From Terriglobia bacterium (lineage in GTDB: Bacteria > Acidobacteriota > Terriglobia > Acidiferrales > UBA7541): DNA of 64,000 nucleotides. Under the pieces are notes generated by a model. That model had not been told where the DNA came from. It saw only the letters and a program-made list of their open reading frames with translations, and ran no database searches. Where the stretch lies: contig JAIQGG010000001.1 in assembly GCA_020072785.1 (NCBI GenBank), positions 62,001 to 126,000 on the forward strand, written 5' to 3'. Of the stretch, positions 25,589 through 32,872 are shown piece after piece (position 1 is the first letter of the stretch; each line of letters starts with the position of its first letter). Made by a program: the position numbers and the translations under genes.

Positions 25589-25606
25589 GCCGCCCTAACG
25601 GGCGGC
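25589..25606. repeat. Short GC palindrome
   Basis: GCCGCCC-TAAC-GGGCGGC between lipB and E1 alpha, preceded by TGTAG. Similar TGTAG-led palindromes occur at 34264-34281, 34344-34363 and 30993-31012, so it looks like a REP-type intergenic element. Confidence 0.5.
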
Positions 25607-25674
25607 ATTCGGCCCATTTGGCAGAAGATGCCAGGCGGAAGCCCGGCGCTGCGCTCGCCGCCGCGGCCCCGCCC

Positions 25675-26427
25675 CTACGCGGAAACCGCGACCGATTGCT
25701 CGCAGGCTTCCAGCCGCTCCAGTAATTCCCCGCACGTTGCCGTCTGCGTCTCCAGACCAAACAGTTCCCCGAAATGCCGCACGAGGCGCGGAGCGATCTC
25801 CGCGCGCTCCACGCTGCGCCCCAGCAGCTTCTCGAGCGAAGTGGCCTTGCGCCCGGCGATCCCGCACGGCACGATCAGATCGAAATAGCGCAGGTCCGGC
25901 GCCACGTTATACGCGAAACCGTGTGAGGTGACCCAGCGGCTGATGTGCACCCCGATCGCCGCCAGCTTCTCGCTCGGTTCTTCTTCTCGCGGCGCCAAAT
26001 CTTCTTTCTTCCCGGTCGTCACCCACACACCCGTCTTCCCCGCCTCGCGCCTCGCGGCCAGCCCCATCTCCGCGGTCGCCCGGATCATAACCTCTTCCAG
26101 CGTGCGCACGTACCAGACCACGTCGCGACGGATAACCCCGAGATTCAGGATCGGGTAGCCGACGATCTGTCCCGGCCCGTGATAGGTGATGTCCCCGCCG
26201 CGGTCCGTGGGGTGCAGCTCCACCCCGCGCTCCCGCAGCAGCTCCTCGGAAGCCAGCAGGTGCTCGCGCTTGCCGCTGCGCCCCAGCGTGATCACGTGCG
26301 GGTGCTCGCAGAGCAGCAGCACGTCCTCGATCGCGCCCGCCTTGCGTGCCGCCACCACACGCTTCTGCAGCGCCCACGCCTCGGCGTAGCCGCTGCGGCC
26401 CAACTCGACAATGAGGCAGCCGTTCAT
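25675..26427 (-). CDS. lipB: Octanoyltransferase LipB
   Basis: This encodes 250 residues. Family blocks are HVITLGRSG, RGGDITYHGPGQIVGYPI and IGVHISRWVTSHGFAYN, and the catalytic Cys and Lys stand in IVPCGI and GRKATS. It moves octanoate from acyl carrier protein to the lipoyl domains, here presumably E2 encoded downstream; LipA would then insert sulfur. lipA is not in the window. The stop is followed by about 110 bases with a palindrome before E1 alpha. Confidence 0.96.
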   Translation of the reverse strand: MNGCLIVELGRSGYAEAWALQKRVVAARKAGAIEDVLLLCEHPHVITLGRSGKREHLLASEELLRERGVELHPTDRGGDITYHGPGQIVGYPILNLGVIRRDVVWYVRTLEEVMIRATAEMGLAARREAGKTGVWVTTGKKEDLAPREEEPSEKLAAIGVHISRWVTSHGFAYNVAPDLRYFDLIVPCGIAGRKATSLEKLLGRSVERAEIAPRLVRHFGELFGLETQTATCGELLERLEACEQSVAVSA

Positions 26428-26430
26428 TTT

Positions 26431-27828
26431 TCAGAAATTAATCTGCAGTCCCCGCACCGAGGCGAAAGCCTCGCCCATCGCCTCCCACACCGTGGGATGC
26501 GCGTGCACCATGTTCATCATGTCATCCACGGTGCCCTCCAGCTGCAGCACCGTCGCCGCCTCGGCCAGAATCTCCGTGGCCAGCGGGCCGATGATGTGCA
26601 CGCCCAGGACTTCGCCGTAGCTCTCCTCGGAGACGATCTTGATGAACCCGCCGTGGCTGCCGAGAATCGTGGCCTTGCTGTTGCCCAGGAACGGAAACTT
26701 GCCCACCTTCACCGCGTGTCCGGCGTCGCGCGCCTGCTTCTCCGTCAGTCCGATGGAGCCGATCTGCGGCTCGCAGTAGGTGGCTCCAGGAATGCGCGTC
26801 TTGACGATGGGCTGCACGGGCTTTCCGGCGATGTGCGTCACCGCCACGATCCCTTCCGCGGAAGCCGCGTGCGCCAACTGCGGCATACCGGCCACGATGT
26901 CGCCGATGGCGAAGAGCCCCTTCTCCGCGGTCTCCATGTACGGGCCCACGTGCACGAAACCGCGCTCCACCTGGGCCTTGGAGTTCTCCAGGCCGCAGCT
27001 TTCCGTCAGCGGACGCCGCCCCACGGCGATCAGGATCTTCTCCGCTTCCAGCGTCTGGCCTTTGCCATCTTTGTCCTGGAAGGTGACGCTGACGCCCGCG
27101 GCGTTCTTCTTCACGGACTCTACCGCGCTGCTGGTGAAAATCTGGATGCCCTTCTTGCGGAAGGCTTTGTCCAGCTCGGCGGAGATCTCTTCGTCCTCGA
27201 CGGGCACGACGCGCGGCAGCGCTTCCAGGATGGTCACCTGGGTGCCGAAGGTGTGGAAGATGGAGGCGAACTCCACGCCCACCGCGCCCGCGCCCACCAC
27301 GATCATGGACTTGGGGATCTCCGCCAGCTGCAGGATTTCCCGGTTGGTAAGGATGGTCTTGCCGTCCGCCTCGACCCCCGGCAGCATGCGCGCCTCGGAG
27401 CCCGTGGCCACAATGATGTTCGCGGCTTCGATCTCGCTTTTCTTGCCGTCCTTCTCCACGCTCACGCGCCCCGGCCCGGCGTAGCGGCCCCAGCCCTGCA
27501 CCAGCTCCACCTTGTTCTTCTTGAACAGCATCTCGATGCCCTTGGCGTGCTTCTTGACGATCTTATCCTTGCGCGCCAGCGTGCCGCCCCAATTCACCTT
27601 CACCCCGCTGACTTCGAAGCCGTATTCCGCGGCGTTCTTCAGGTGCTCGTAGACATCGGCGTGGTGCAGCAGCACCTTGGTGGGAATGCAGCCGACGTGC
27701 AGGCAGGTGCCGCCCAGGAAGGCGTCCTTTTCGATGACCACGGTTTTCAGGCCCAACTCGGCGGCCCGAATCGCGGTCACGTACCCTCCCGGACCGCTGC
27801 CGATAATCGCTACATCGTACTTTGCCAC
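26431..27828 (-). CDS. lpdA: Dihydrolipoyl dehydrogenase (E3)
   Basis: This encodes 465 residues from GTG 27828, preceded by AAGGGAGA; an open frame extends further but its translation is unlike the family. FAD binding is at IIGSGPGGY, the redox pair is Cys42 and Cys47 in GGTCLHVGCIPTK, NAD binding is at VVGAGAVGVEFA, and the C-terminal His-Glu dyad is in HAHPTVWEAMGEA. It reoxidises dihydrolipoate with NAD+. It heads the operon, three bases before lipB. Confidence 0.96.
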   Translation of the reverse strand: MAKYDVAIIGSGPGGYVTAIRAAELGLKTVVIEKDAFLGGTCLHVGCIPTKVLLHHADVYEHLKNAAEYGFEVSGVKVNWGGTLARKDKIVKKHAKGIEMLFKKNKVELVQGWGRYAGPGRVSVEKDGKKSEIEAANIIVATGSEARMLPGVEADGKTILTNREILQLAEIPKSMIVVGAGAVGVEFASIFHTFGTQVTILEALPRVVPVEDEEISAELDKAFRKKGIQIFTSSAVESVKKNAAGVSVTFQDKDGKGQTLEAEKILIAVGRRPLTESCGLENSKAQVERGFVHVGPYMETAEKGLFAIGDIVAGMPQLAHAASAEGIVAVTHIAGKPVQPIVKTRIPGATYCEPQIGSIGLTEKQARDAGHAVKVGKFPFLGNSKATILGSHGGFIKIVSEESYGEVLGVHIIGPLATEILAEAATVLQLEGTVDDMMNMVHAHPTVWEAMGEAFASVRGLQINF

Positions 27829-27935
27829 GCGTAGTCTCCCTTCGCTGCGCCCCACAACCAGATGGCCTTTGCCAGTGTACCCGTCGCCGCCCGTCGCCAG
27901 AAGTCCCGTGGTGGTCCGTCTGCCGGACACCGGGT

Positions 27936-27952
27936 TGACCGCTTCGCGGTCA
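27936..27952. repeat. TGACCGCGAAGCGGTCA-type palindrome, inverted-orientation copy
   Basis: TGACCGCTTCGCGGTCA is the reverse-complement version of the repeat also found near 39.7, 50.3, 51.8 and 53.7 kb. It lies upstream of lpdA in the gap before the CGNR gene. Confidence 0.8.
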
Positions 27953-28030
27953 CAAATACAAACGCAAATCTTAGCAGCCGCCCCACCCAGCCGCAACTCC
28001 GCGCCGGGGCCAGGTTTTTCCGGAAGTTTC

Positions 28031-28684
28031 TTACGCGGCAACCGCCCGGCGCGCGCGAAACCGCCGGACTTTCGCCAGGTTCCCGCAATCCCGCATGGTG
28101 CACCACTGGCGGCTGTGGTTCTTGCTCTTATCCAGAAAGAGCCATCCGCAGCGCTCTCCGGGACATTCCCGGACGCGCCCCAGGGCCGGGGAAGACAGTA
28201 GCGCCGCCGCCGATTGCGCCAGGGGCCACAGGGGACGGTCCAGCGCCGTTTCCTCGCCGTCCCAGCGCCAGATCCATCGCCGGTCCACAAAAAGCAGGCG
28301 TTCCCGTCCCCGGGCGATGCCCAGCTCGCGATTCAGGGTGGCCAAATCTGCCTTCTGCGGGGAACGCCCATCCAGGACCGCCACAAAAATTCGGTAGAGG
28401 GCCTCGCGCAGACAAAGAGCGCGCGCAAAGACCGCGCCAGCCGCGCTCCCTCTCCGCCGCCCCAGGCGGGCCAGCGCGGCCGCCTCGCGCTCCGTCACCG
28501 CGCCGGAATGGCGGCTCCAGAACAGGAGGTCTTCGTAGCCGAGCAGCTTCTCGCGCAGAATCGCGCCGCCACTCCTGCGCCGGCTGGCCGCAGGACGCAG
28601 GCGCCCGCCGACGCTGTTGACGAAGTCCAAACAGAGCGCGCCGGCGACAAATTTGAAGGGCCTTGCTTGTGCGCTCCCGGTCAT
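28031..28684 (-). CDS. CGNR zinc-finger / ABATE-domain regulator
   Basis: This encodes 217 residues from ATG 28684, which has GGAGG eight bases upstream; an ATG at 28699 lacks this. An N-terminal stress-response ABATE domain (LDFVNSVGGR) is followed by the C-terminal CGNR zinc finger: CPGERCGWLFLDKSKNHSR then WCTMRDCGNLAK. Members are putative DNA-binding regulators. It is transcribed away from the ABM/DinB pair with 138 bases between, so it may control them. Confidence 0.9.
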   Translation of the reverse strand: MTGSAQARPFKFVAGALCLDFVNSVGGRLRPAASRRRSGGAILREKLLGYEDLLFWSRHSGAVTEREAAALARLGRRRGSAAGAVFARALCLREALYRIFVAVLDGRSPQKADLATLNRELGIARGRERLLFVDRRWIWRWDGEETALDRPLWPLAQSAAALLSSPALGRVRECPGERCGWLFLDKSKNHSRQWCTMRDCGNLAKVRRFRARRAVAA

Positions 28685-28717
28685 TTCTGGAACCTCCATC
28701 TGTAACCTGCAAAATAG

Positions 28718-28730
28718 AACTTGACAAGTT
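28718..28730. promoter_or_regulatory. Candidate operator between the CGNR regulator and the ABM gene
   Basis: AACTTGACAAGTT is a perfect 13-base palindrome that contains a TTGACA -35 element (28721-28726) for the rightward genes. Its place between divergent genes suggests regulator binding. Inferred. Confidence 0.35.
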
Positions 28731-28822
28731 ACTGTGCACCGTCGTATTGGTCACTATCATAACGCAGTCTTGCCGGTTACGGACGCGTTTCTGGAACCGC
28801 GCCGCTGCGAAAGGAGCCCCCG

Positions 28823-29129
28823 ATGATTGCCCGCATCTGGCATGGAGCCACCCCCCCCCGCGCAAGCCGGCGCCTACTACCGCATCTTGCAGCGCACGGG
28901 CTTGCCCGACTACCGCAAGACCCCGGGAAATCGCGGCGTTGTAGTCCTGCGCAAGATCGAAAACGAACAGGCCCATTTTCTTCTGGTTTCCTACTGGGAC
29001 TCGATGGCCGCCATCGAAGCCTTCGTCGGCGCGGACACGGCCCGGGCGCGCTACTACCCGGAGGACGACGGCTTTCTGCTGGAGAAAGAGCCCTTCGTGC
29101 AGCACTACGAGGTCTTGGAGGAACGATGA
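28823..29129 (+). pseudogene. ABM (antibiotic biosynthesis monooxygenase-like) gene, frameshifted in a C-run
   Basis: The reading frame starts MIARIWHGATPP at ATG 28823 (AAGGAGC upstream) and then hits a run of nine C at 28851-28859. The rest of the family protein continues in another frame: AGAYYRILQRTGLPDYRKTPGNRG, then FLLVSYWDSMAAIEAF and ARYYPEDDGFLLE. Eight C would restore one 101-residue protein of usual length. The alternative start at 28827 gives a protein with a garbled N-terminus. Sequencing error, inactivation and phase variation are all possible. The stop overlaps the DinB start by ATGA. Confidence 0.75.
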
Positions 29130-29626
29130 AAGCGGAACTGCCCGTCTCCGAAGCCGCGGATTTCGCCGCGCAGCTCCGCGCCATTCACGAAGGCGATGCC
29201 TGGCACGGTCCCGCGCTCCGCGAATTGCTCTCCGGTCTTTCGCCGGCGCAGGCCGCTTCGCGGCCCTTCGCCCAGGCGCATAGCATCTGGGAAATCGTCC
29301 TGCACATCGCGGCTTGGGAGAACGTCTTCCGGCGGCGGCTCGCAGGCGCTGCGCTGCACCAGCCGGAAGAGGGCGACTTCCCGCCCATTGCAAACCTCAC
29401 TCCAGCGGCGTGGGAAGAGTCGCTGGCTCATCTCGAGGGTGTCCACGAGGAATTGCAGCGCGCCGTCGCCGCGTTGCCGGAATCCGCGCTCGAACAAATC
29501 GTTCCGGGCCGCCCGTACACGGTGCGCTTCATGCTGCAGAGCGCCGTCCGCCACCACGTCTACCACGCCGGCCAGATCGCCCTGCTCAAGAAAGCCCTAG
29601 TGCCGCCGGTTGCGCCGGCTCTCTAG
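29126..29626 (+). CDS. DinB/YfiT-like putative metalloprotein
   Basis: This encodes 166 residues, overlapping the ABM gene by ATGA. It is predicted to be a four-helix bundle of the DinB superfamily. Histidines that could bind a metal lie in HSIWEIVLHIAAWE and in the C-terminal VRHHVYHAGQIA. These proteins often transfer thiols (bacillithiol or mycothiol type) or act in detoxification, but the exact role is unknown. Regulated perhaps by the CGNR protein encoded next to it. Confidence 0.85.
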   Translation: MKAELPVSEAADFAAQLRAIHEGDAWHGPALRELLSGLSPAQAASRPFAQAHSIWEIVLHIAAWENVFRRRLAGAALHQPEEGDFPPIANLTPAAWEESLAHLEGVHEELQRAVAALPESALEQIVPGRPYTVRFMLQSAVRHHVYHAGQIALLKKALVPPVAPAL

Positions 29627-29674
29627 CGAAAGAAACGATTCGCAACGCGCCGGCGCCTCGCAAACCGGGCTTGC

Positions 29675-29877
29675 GCGCGGGGAATGGCCGGGAAATACTG
29701 CGCTTCGAAGAGCTTGGCGTGATGCTGGGCGTGGCCAGCGATCATGTAGGCCAGCGCGCGCACGCTCACTTCGTTCTGGCTGGCCGTGCCGCGGCGCAGC
29801 CAAGCCGCCTCGTCCAAGCCGCGGAACAGCGCCACGCTGGCGCGCCGCACGTGCGTGAACTCCTCGCCGGCTCCGCT
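29675..29877 (-). pseudogene. Duplicated 3' end of the DinB gene at 31028-31576
   Basis: About 200 bases match 31032-31235 at roughly 95% with a constant offset of 1357 and a single one-base gap near the end. They encode the C-terminal ~65 residues of that DinB protein (HVRRASVALFRGLDEAAWL to LFEAQYFPAIPRA). The stop codon and the N-terminal two thirds are missing. It is a remnant, not a gene. Confidence 0.9.
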
Positions 29878-29951
29878 TTCTCCACTACCAAACAACTGTT
29901 TGCTGCGGTAGGCTAGCCAGCTCCAGCAGGCGGAGCATTTCGGGAGGCACC

Positions 29952-30728
29952 ATGGGCTCACTCAAGGTTGGCAAACTTCCCTGGACCCAGCCGGCTTTCG
30001 GCCCGCTCTACTCCGCGTCGGCCTTTCCGGTGATCACGCGGGAGCGCTGGCAGGTGATGGTCAGTTTCGAAACCGACGCCGCCTACGTGGACTCCCTCCT
30101 GCCGGAAGGCGTGGAGGCCGCCTCCAACCCGCCGGTGGCGGCGCTGTGGTGCGCCACCCACGCGCACTCCACCATGGGCGGGCCGTACCGCGAGGCGGGC
30201 GCCGGGGTCGTCGTCGAGTTCGAGGGCACGACCTACTTTTACCCTCTGGTGGTCTATCTCGGCCCGGCTCCGGAAGAGTGGTTCGCCGCGGGCCGTGAAG
30301 TGTGGGGCCACCAGAAAAAATTCGGCGACGTGCAACTGCTCGAGCCCGCCGGCAGCGGCGTCGTCACCGGCATCCTGGAGCGCAATTCCGCGCGCCTGAT
30401 GCAGATCTCCGTGGGCCCGCTGGAACGCGAAGCCCGCCCGGAGGAGATCGCCTTCCTGCCGGTGCTCAGCCTGCGCATCATTCCCCATCCGGAGAAGCCC
30501 GAGCCGCAGACCGTGGAGCTGATCCTGACGCGCGCGGAGCTCGTGCCGCGCCGCGGCTCGGACGGGCGCGTGGAGTTCTGGACCGGGCCGGGCGAAGTAG
30601 CTTATCCGGTGGCCTCGGAGCGCGATCCATTGCACCACCTCGCCTGCCAGCGCGTGCTGGGGGCCTCCTACGGCTGCTACGAGAACATCGTCACGCCGTT
30701 CGGAAAAATCCTGAAGAAGCTGGTGTAA
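29952..30728 (+). CDS. Acetoacetate decarboxylase-family protein
   Basis: This encodes 258 residues. The family's Schiff-base lysine site is GREVWGHQKKFG with Lys122/Lys123, where E-W/F-G-x-x-K-K is conserved. Aromatic strands of the cone fold (VVEFEGTTYFYPLVVYLG) are present. Enzymes of the family decarboxylate acetoacetate or act on other beta-keto or aldol substrates, so the substrate remains open. It sits inside a segment bracketed by DinB 3'-end copies. Confidence 0.88.
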   Translation: MGSLKVGKLPWTQPAFGPLYSASAFPVITRERWQVMVSFETDAAYVDSLLPEGVEAASNPPVAALWCATHAHSTMGGPYREAGAGVVVEFEGTTYFYPLVVYLGPAPEEWFAAGREVWGHQKKFGDVQLLEPAGSGVVTGILERNSARLMQISVGPLEREARPEEIAFLPVLSLRIIPHPEKPEPQTVELILTRAELVPRRGSDGRVEFWTGPGEVAYPVASERDPLHHLACQRVLGASYGCYENIVTPFGKILKKLV

Positions 30729-30778
30729 GCGCTACTGCCACACGCGGAGAATTCGCCGGGTGCGCTATCCTTGCTTGT

Positions 30779-30991
30779 GTGGAAACCTCCGCGAACCCCG
30801 AGAAGGAACGGGCGTCAGCCGGACTCTGTGCCGGGTGCCGCCACGCGCGGTGGATTGCCAGCGCGCGGAGCTCGCTCTTCCTGCTCTGCCAGCGTTCCGC
30901 CGGCGATCCCGCCTATGTGAAATATCCCCGCCTTCCGGTTCTCGCCTGCCCCGGCTACACCCCTGCTTCTCAGCACAGCAACGGGTCGTAG
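30779..30991 (+). CDS. Small four-cysteine protein
   Basis: This encodes 70 residues from GTG 30779 in a stretch otherwise without genes. Two Cys are in LCAGCRHAR, a third in FLLCQRS, a fourth in VLACPGY, with KYPRLPV between. I recall many short Acidobacteriota proteins with the same C..C, LC, YPRLPV, C-P-G-Y pattern, so it looks like a genuine short zinc-ribbon-like gene. Its function is unknown. Confidence 0.6.
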   Translation: METSANPEKERASAGLCAGCRHARWIASARSSLFLLCQRSAGDPAYVKYPRLPVLACPGYTPASQHSNGS

Positions 30992-30992
30992 C

Positions 30993-31012
30993 GGCCGGGC
31001 TTCAGCCCGGCC
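30993..31012. repeat. Short GC palindrome
   Basis: GGCCGGGCTTCAGCCCGGCC, preceded by GTAGC. It is related to the palindromes at 34264-34281 and 25589-25606. Confidence 0.55.
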
Positions 31013-31027
31013 CTGCACTGACCGGGG

Positions 31028-31576
31028 CTAGGCGCGGGGAATGGCCGGGAAATACTGCTCTTCGAAGAGCTTGGCGTGATGCTGGGCGTGGCCGGCGATC
31101 ATGTAGGCCAGCGCGCGCACGCTCACTTCGTTCTGGCTGGCCGTGCCGCGGCGCAGCCAGGCCGCCTCGTCGAAGCCGCGGAACAGCACCACGCTGGCGC
31201 GCCGCACGTGCGTGAACTCCTCGGCCAGCTCCGCGAGGCGGCGCTGCGCGAAGCCGCCGTTGCGCACGTAGTCGTCCTGTTCGAAGCCCGCCAGCGGCGT
31301 TTTGTCGCCGCGGGCCATGCGCAGCGCGCGGTAAGCGAAGATGCGCTCGGTGTCGTTGACGTGCCCCAGGGCTTCCTTCACCGTCCATTTCCCCGGCGCG
31401 TAGCGGAATTCCCCGTCGCGCTCCCCGCGCCCGGCGAACAGCCGCGTGAACAGCACCAGCTGCTCTTCCAGAAAGCGCAGGATGTCGTTCCCCGGCACCA
31501 GCGCGATGTATTTTTCGTAATAGGGGGCGTATTCCCCGGCCGCGGGCCGCGGCAGCAGGATTCGCTTCATACTCAT
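31028..31576 (-). CDS. DinB-superfamily protein, intact copy
   Basis: This encodes 182 residues from ATG 31576 (MSMKR; ATG 31570 is also possible). Predicted helical bundle with candidate metal histidines in ALGHVNDTERIF and in AGHAQHHAKLF. The DinB superfamily includes thiol transferases and unknown metalloproteins. The last third is duplicated at 29675-29877. It lies downstream of the remnant of the ffh end. Confidence 0.85.
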   Translation of the reverse strand: MSMKRILLPRPAAGEYAPYYEKYIALVPGNDILRFLEEQLVLFTRLFAGRGERDGEFRYAPGKWTVKEALGHVNDTERIFAYRALRMARGDKTPLAGFEQDDYVRNGGFAQRRLAELAEEFTHVRRASVVLFRGFDEAAWLRRGTASQNEVSVRALAYMIAGHAQHHAKLFEEQYFPAIPRA

Positions 31577-31635
31577 GGGGCTGAGTATACCCCCGGCGGG
31601 CAGCAGCAGCACAGTCTTCCGCGCGAGCTACCGGG

Positions 31636-31687
31636 TCAGGAGAGTCCGGCGAGCTTGCCCAGGCCCTTCATCTTGCCGCGCGCGGCC
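31636..31687 (-). pseudogene. Duplicated last 52 bases of ffh
   Basis: The segment is identical to 32873-32924 except for one base. It begins exactly at the ffh stop codon and encodes the last 16 residues of Ffh (AARGKMKGLGKLAGLS). It therefore forms a direct repeat flanking the two secreted-protein genes between. Confidence 0.9.
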
Positions 31688-31695
31688 GCCGTGTC

Positions 31696-32346
31696 CTACC
31701 TTGCCGGACCGGAGAGGGACCCGGCGAAATCGGGCCAATTCCCAAGCTGCGCCACCGGCCGCACCGGCACAGAGACGTTGGTGGTCACACCGGTATCCGA
31801 CATCTCCTGCCATCCCACCGGCCCCATTTCGAGGCGCAGGAAACGCCACTTCGCGGGATCGTAATGCAGCTTGTTATCGCGATAGTTGACCACGGGGTAG
31901 TCGCCAGCCGTAGAATCCGTCATCAGGGGAATGCAGTACCAGACCGCCACCGGAGGATTGCGGTAGTAAGACGTTCCGGCTGGCCAGTCCCGCGTGAATG
32001 TCTGACTCGAGTCCGCCGTTCGGCGAAAAACAACGTGCATGGGAAAGGAAAGCCCGCTGCCCCGCTGGCTTGGTGTGGCGTTGGGATCGCCGATGTAACG
32101 CTGATTGCTCGCGGGATCAATCACGGTGACGTAGCCGTAGAGGGCGGACGGCTCCGGCCCGGAATTGTCCACCGGCGGCGCGCTGGGCGTGGATCTTGGC
32201 GCCGGGCCGGGCTTGACTCCCGGAGGCAAGGGCTTGGCTGACGGCGGCAGCTGGATGCCCGTGACGGGCTTCGGCTGTTGCGCCTCCAGCGTCACCCAGC
32301 CCGCCACCATCAGGAACAGCGCGATAAGCACGATCGCTTTTTTCAT
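31696..32346 (-). CDS. Exported protein with Pro-rich segment, unknown function
   Basis: This encodes 216 residues from ATG 32346, GAGGGA upstream. It has a signal peptide (KKAIVLIALFLMVAGWVTLEA), a Pro-rich segment (LPPSAKPLPPGVKPGPAPR) and a C-terminal domain rich in aromatic residues (RNPPVAVWYCIPL, LHYDPAKWRFLRLEMG). It ends WPDFAGSLSGP, echoing the DFAGSR repeats of the next gene. I do not recognise the family. It is likely cotranscribed with the 116-residue protein upstream. Confidence 0.7.
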   Translation of the reverse strand: MKKAIVLIALFLMVAGWVTLEAQQPKPVTGIQLPPSAKPLPPGVKPGPAPRSTPSAPPVDNSGPEPSALYGYVTVIDPASNQRYIGDPNATPSQRGSGLSFPMHVVFRRTADSSQTFTRDWPAGTSYYRNPPVAVWYCIPLMTDSTAGDYPVVNYRDNKLHYDPAKWRFLRLEMGPVGWQEMSDTGVTTNVSVPVRPVAQLGNWPDFAGSLSGPAR

Positions 32347-32357
32347 CTTCGCTTCCC

Positions 32358-32708
32358 TCAATTTCTCGGGGCTGGCGGCTTGGCCCGCGAACCCGCAAAA
32401 TCTGTGCGCAACGGGGCCCCCACGGAACCCGCCGGAGTCGTGGAAACGTTCGAACGCGCCGGCATCGCCCGGCTTCCCATGAAGTCACGGCGCAAGGGCG
32501 GACCGGCCACGCCGGCGGAGACGCCGCTCGCCGGGGGCGCCGGCTTCGGCCTGTTCCCGGCGAAGTCGATGCGCACCGCCGGGCCCGTGCCCGGTCCCTG
32601 GGCTCTCGCGTTCACCCAGGCATACGCCAGCGCCAGAAAGGCCGACAGCACCAGCCAGGTTGCGCGCCCGCGGACAAAGCCGCGAGGACGGAAAAATTTT
32701 GTGTTCAT
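32358..32708 (-). CDS. Membrane-anchored or secreted protein with three DFxGSR repeats
   Basis: This encodes 116 residues from ATG 32708. An N-terminal membrane anchor or signal (TWLVLSAFLALAYAWVNARA) is followed by three imperfect repeats: PAVRIDFAGNRPKP, PPLRRDFMGSRAMP and APLRTDFAGSRAKP, each about 20-30 residues apart. The repeats suggest short linear binding sites. No known family is recognised. Eleven bases separate its stop from the next gene start. Confidence 0.6.
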   Translation of the reverse strand: MNTKFFRPRGFVRGRATWLVLSAFLALAYAWVNARAQGPGTGPAVRIDFAGNRPKPAPPASGVSAGVAGPPLRRDFMGSRAMPARSNVSTTPAGSVGAPLRTDFAGSRAKPPAPRN

Positions 32709-32872
32709 CAATAGGCCCTGTGTTGCGTACTTTGAGGGTCTCCCGGTTTGCGGAGAAGTACAACACCTGCGCCGGGCGCTCTGTGTTGAATTGAGCAACT
32801 GTCAGTGGAAAAACGAAAGAGCGAAAAACACGCGAAAGGAGGAGAGATTTTCCTCGCGGAAAGCGCGAAAAA

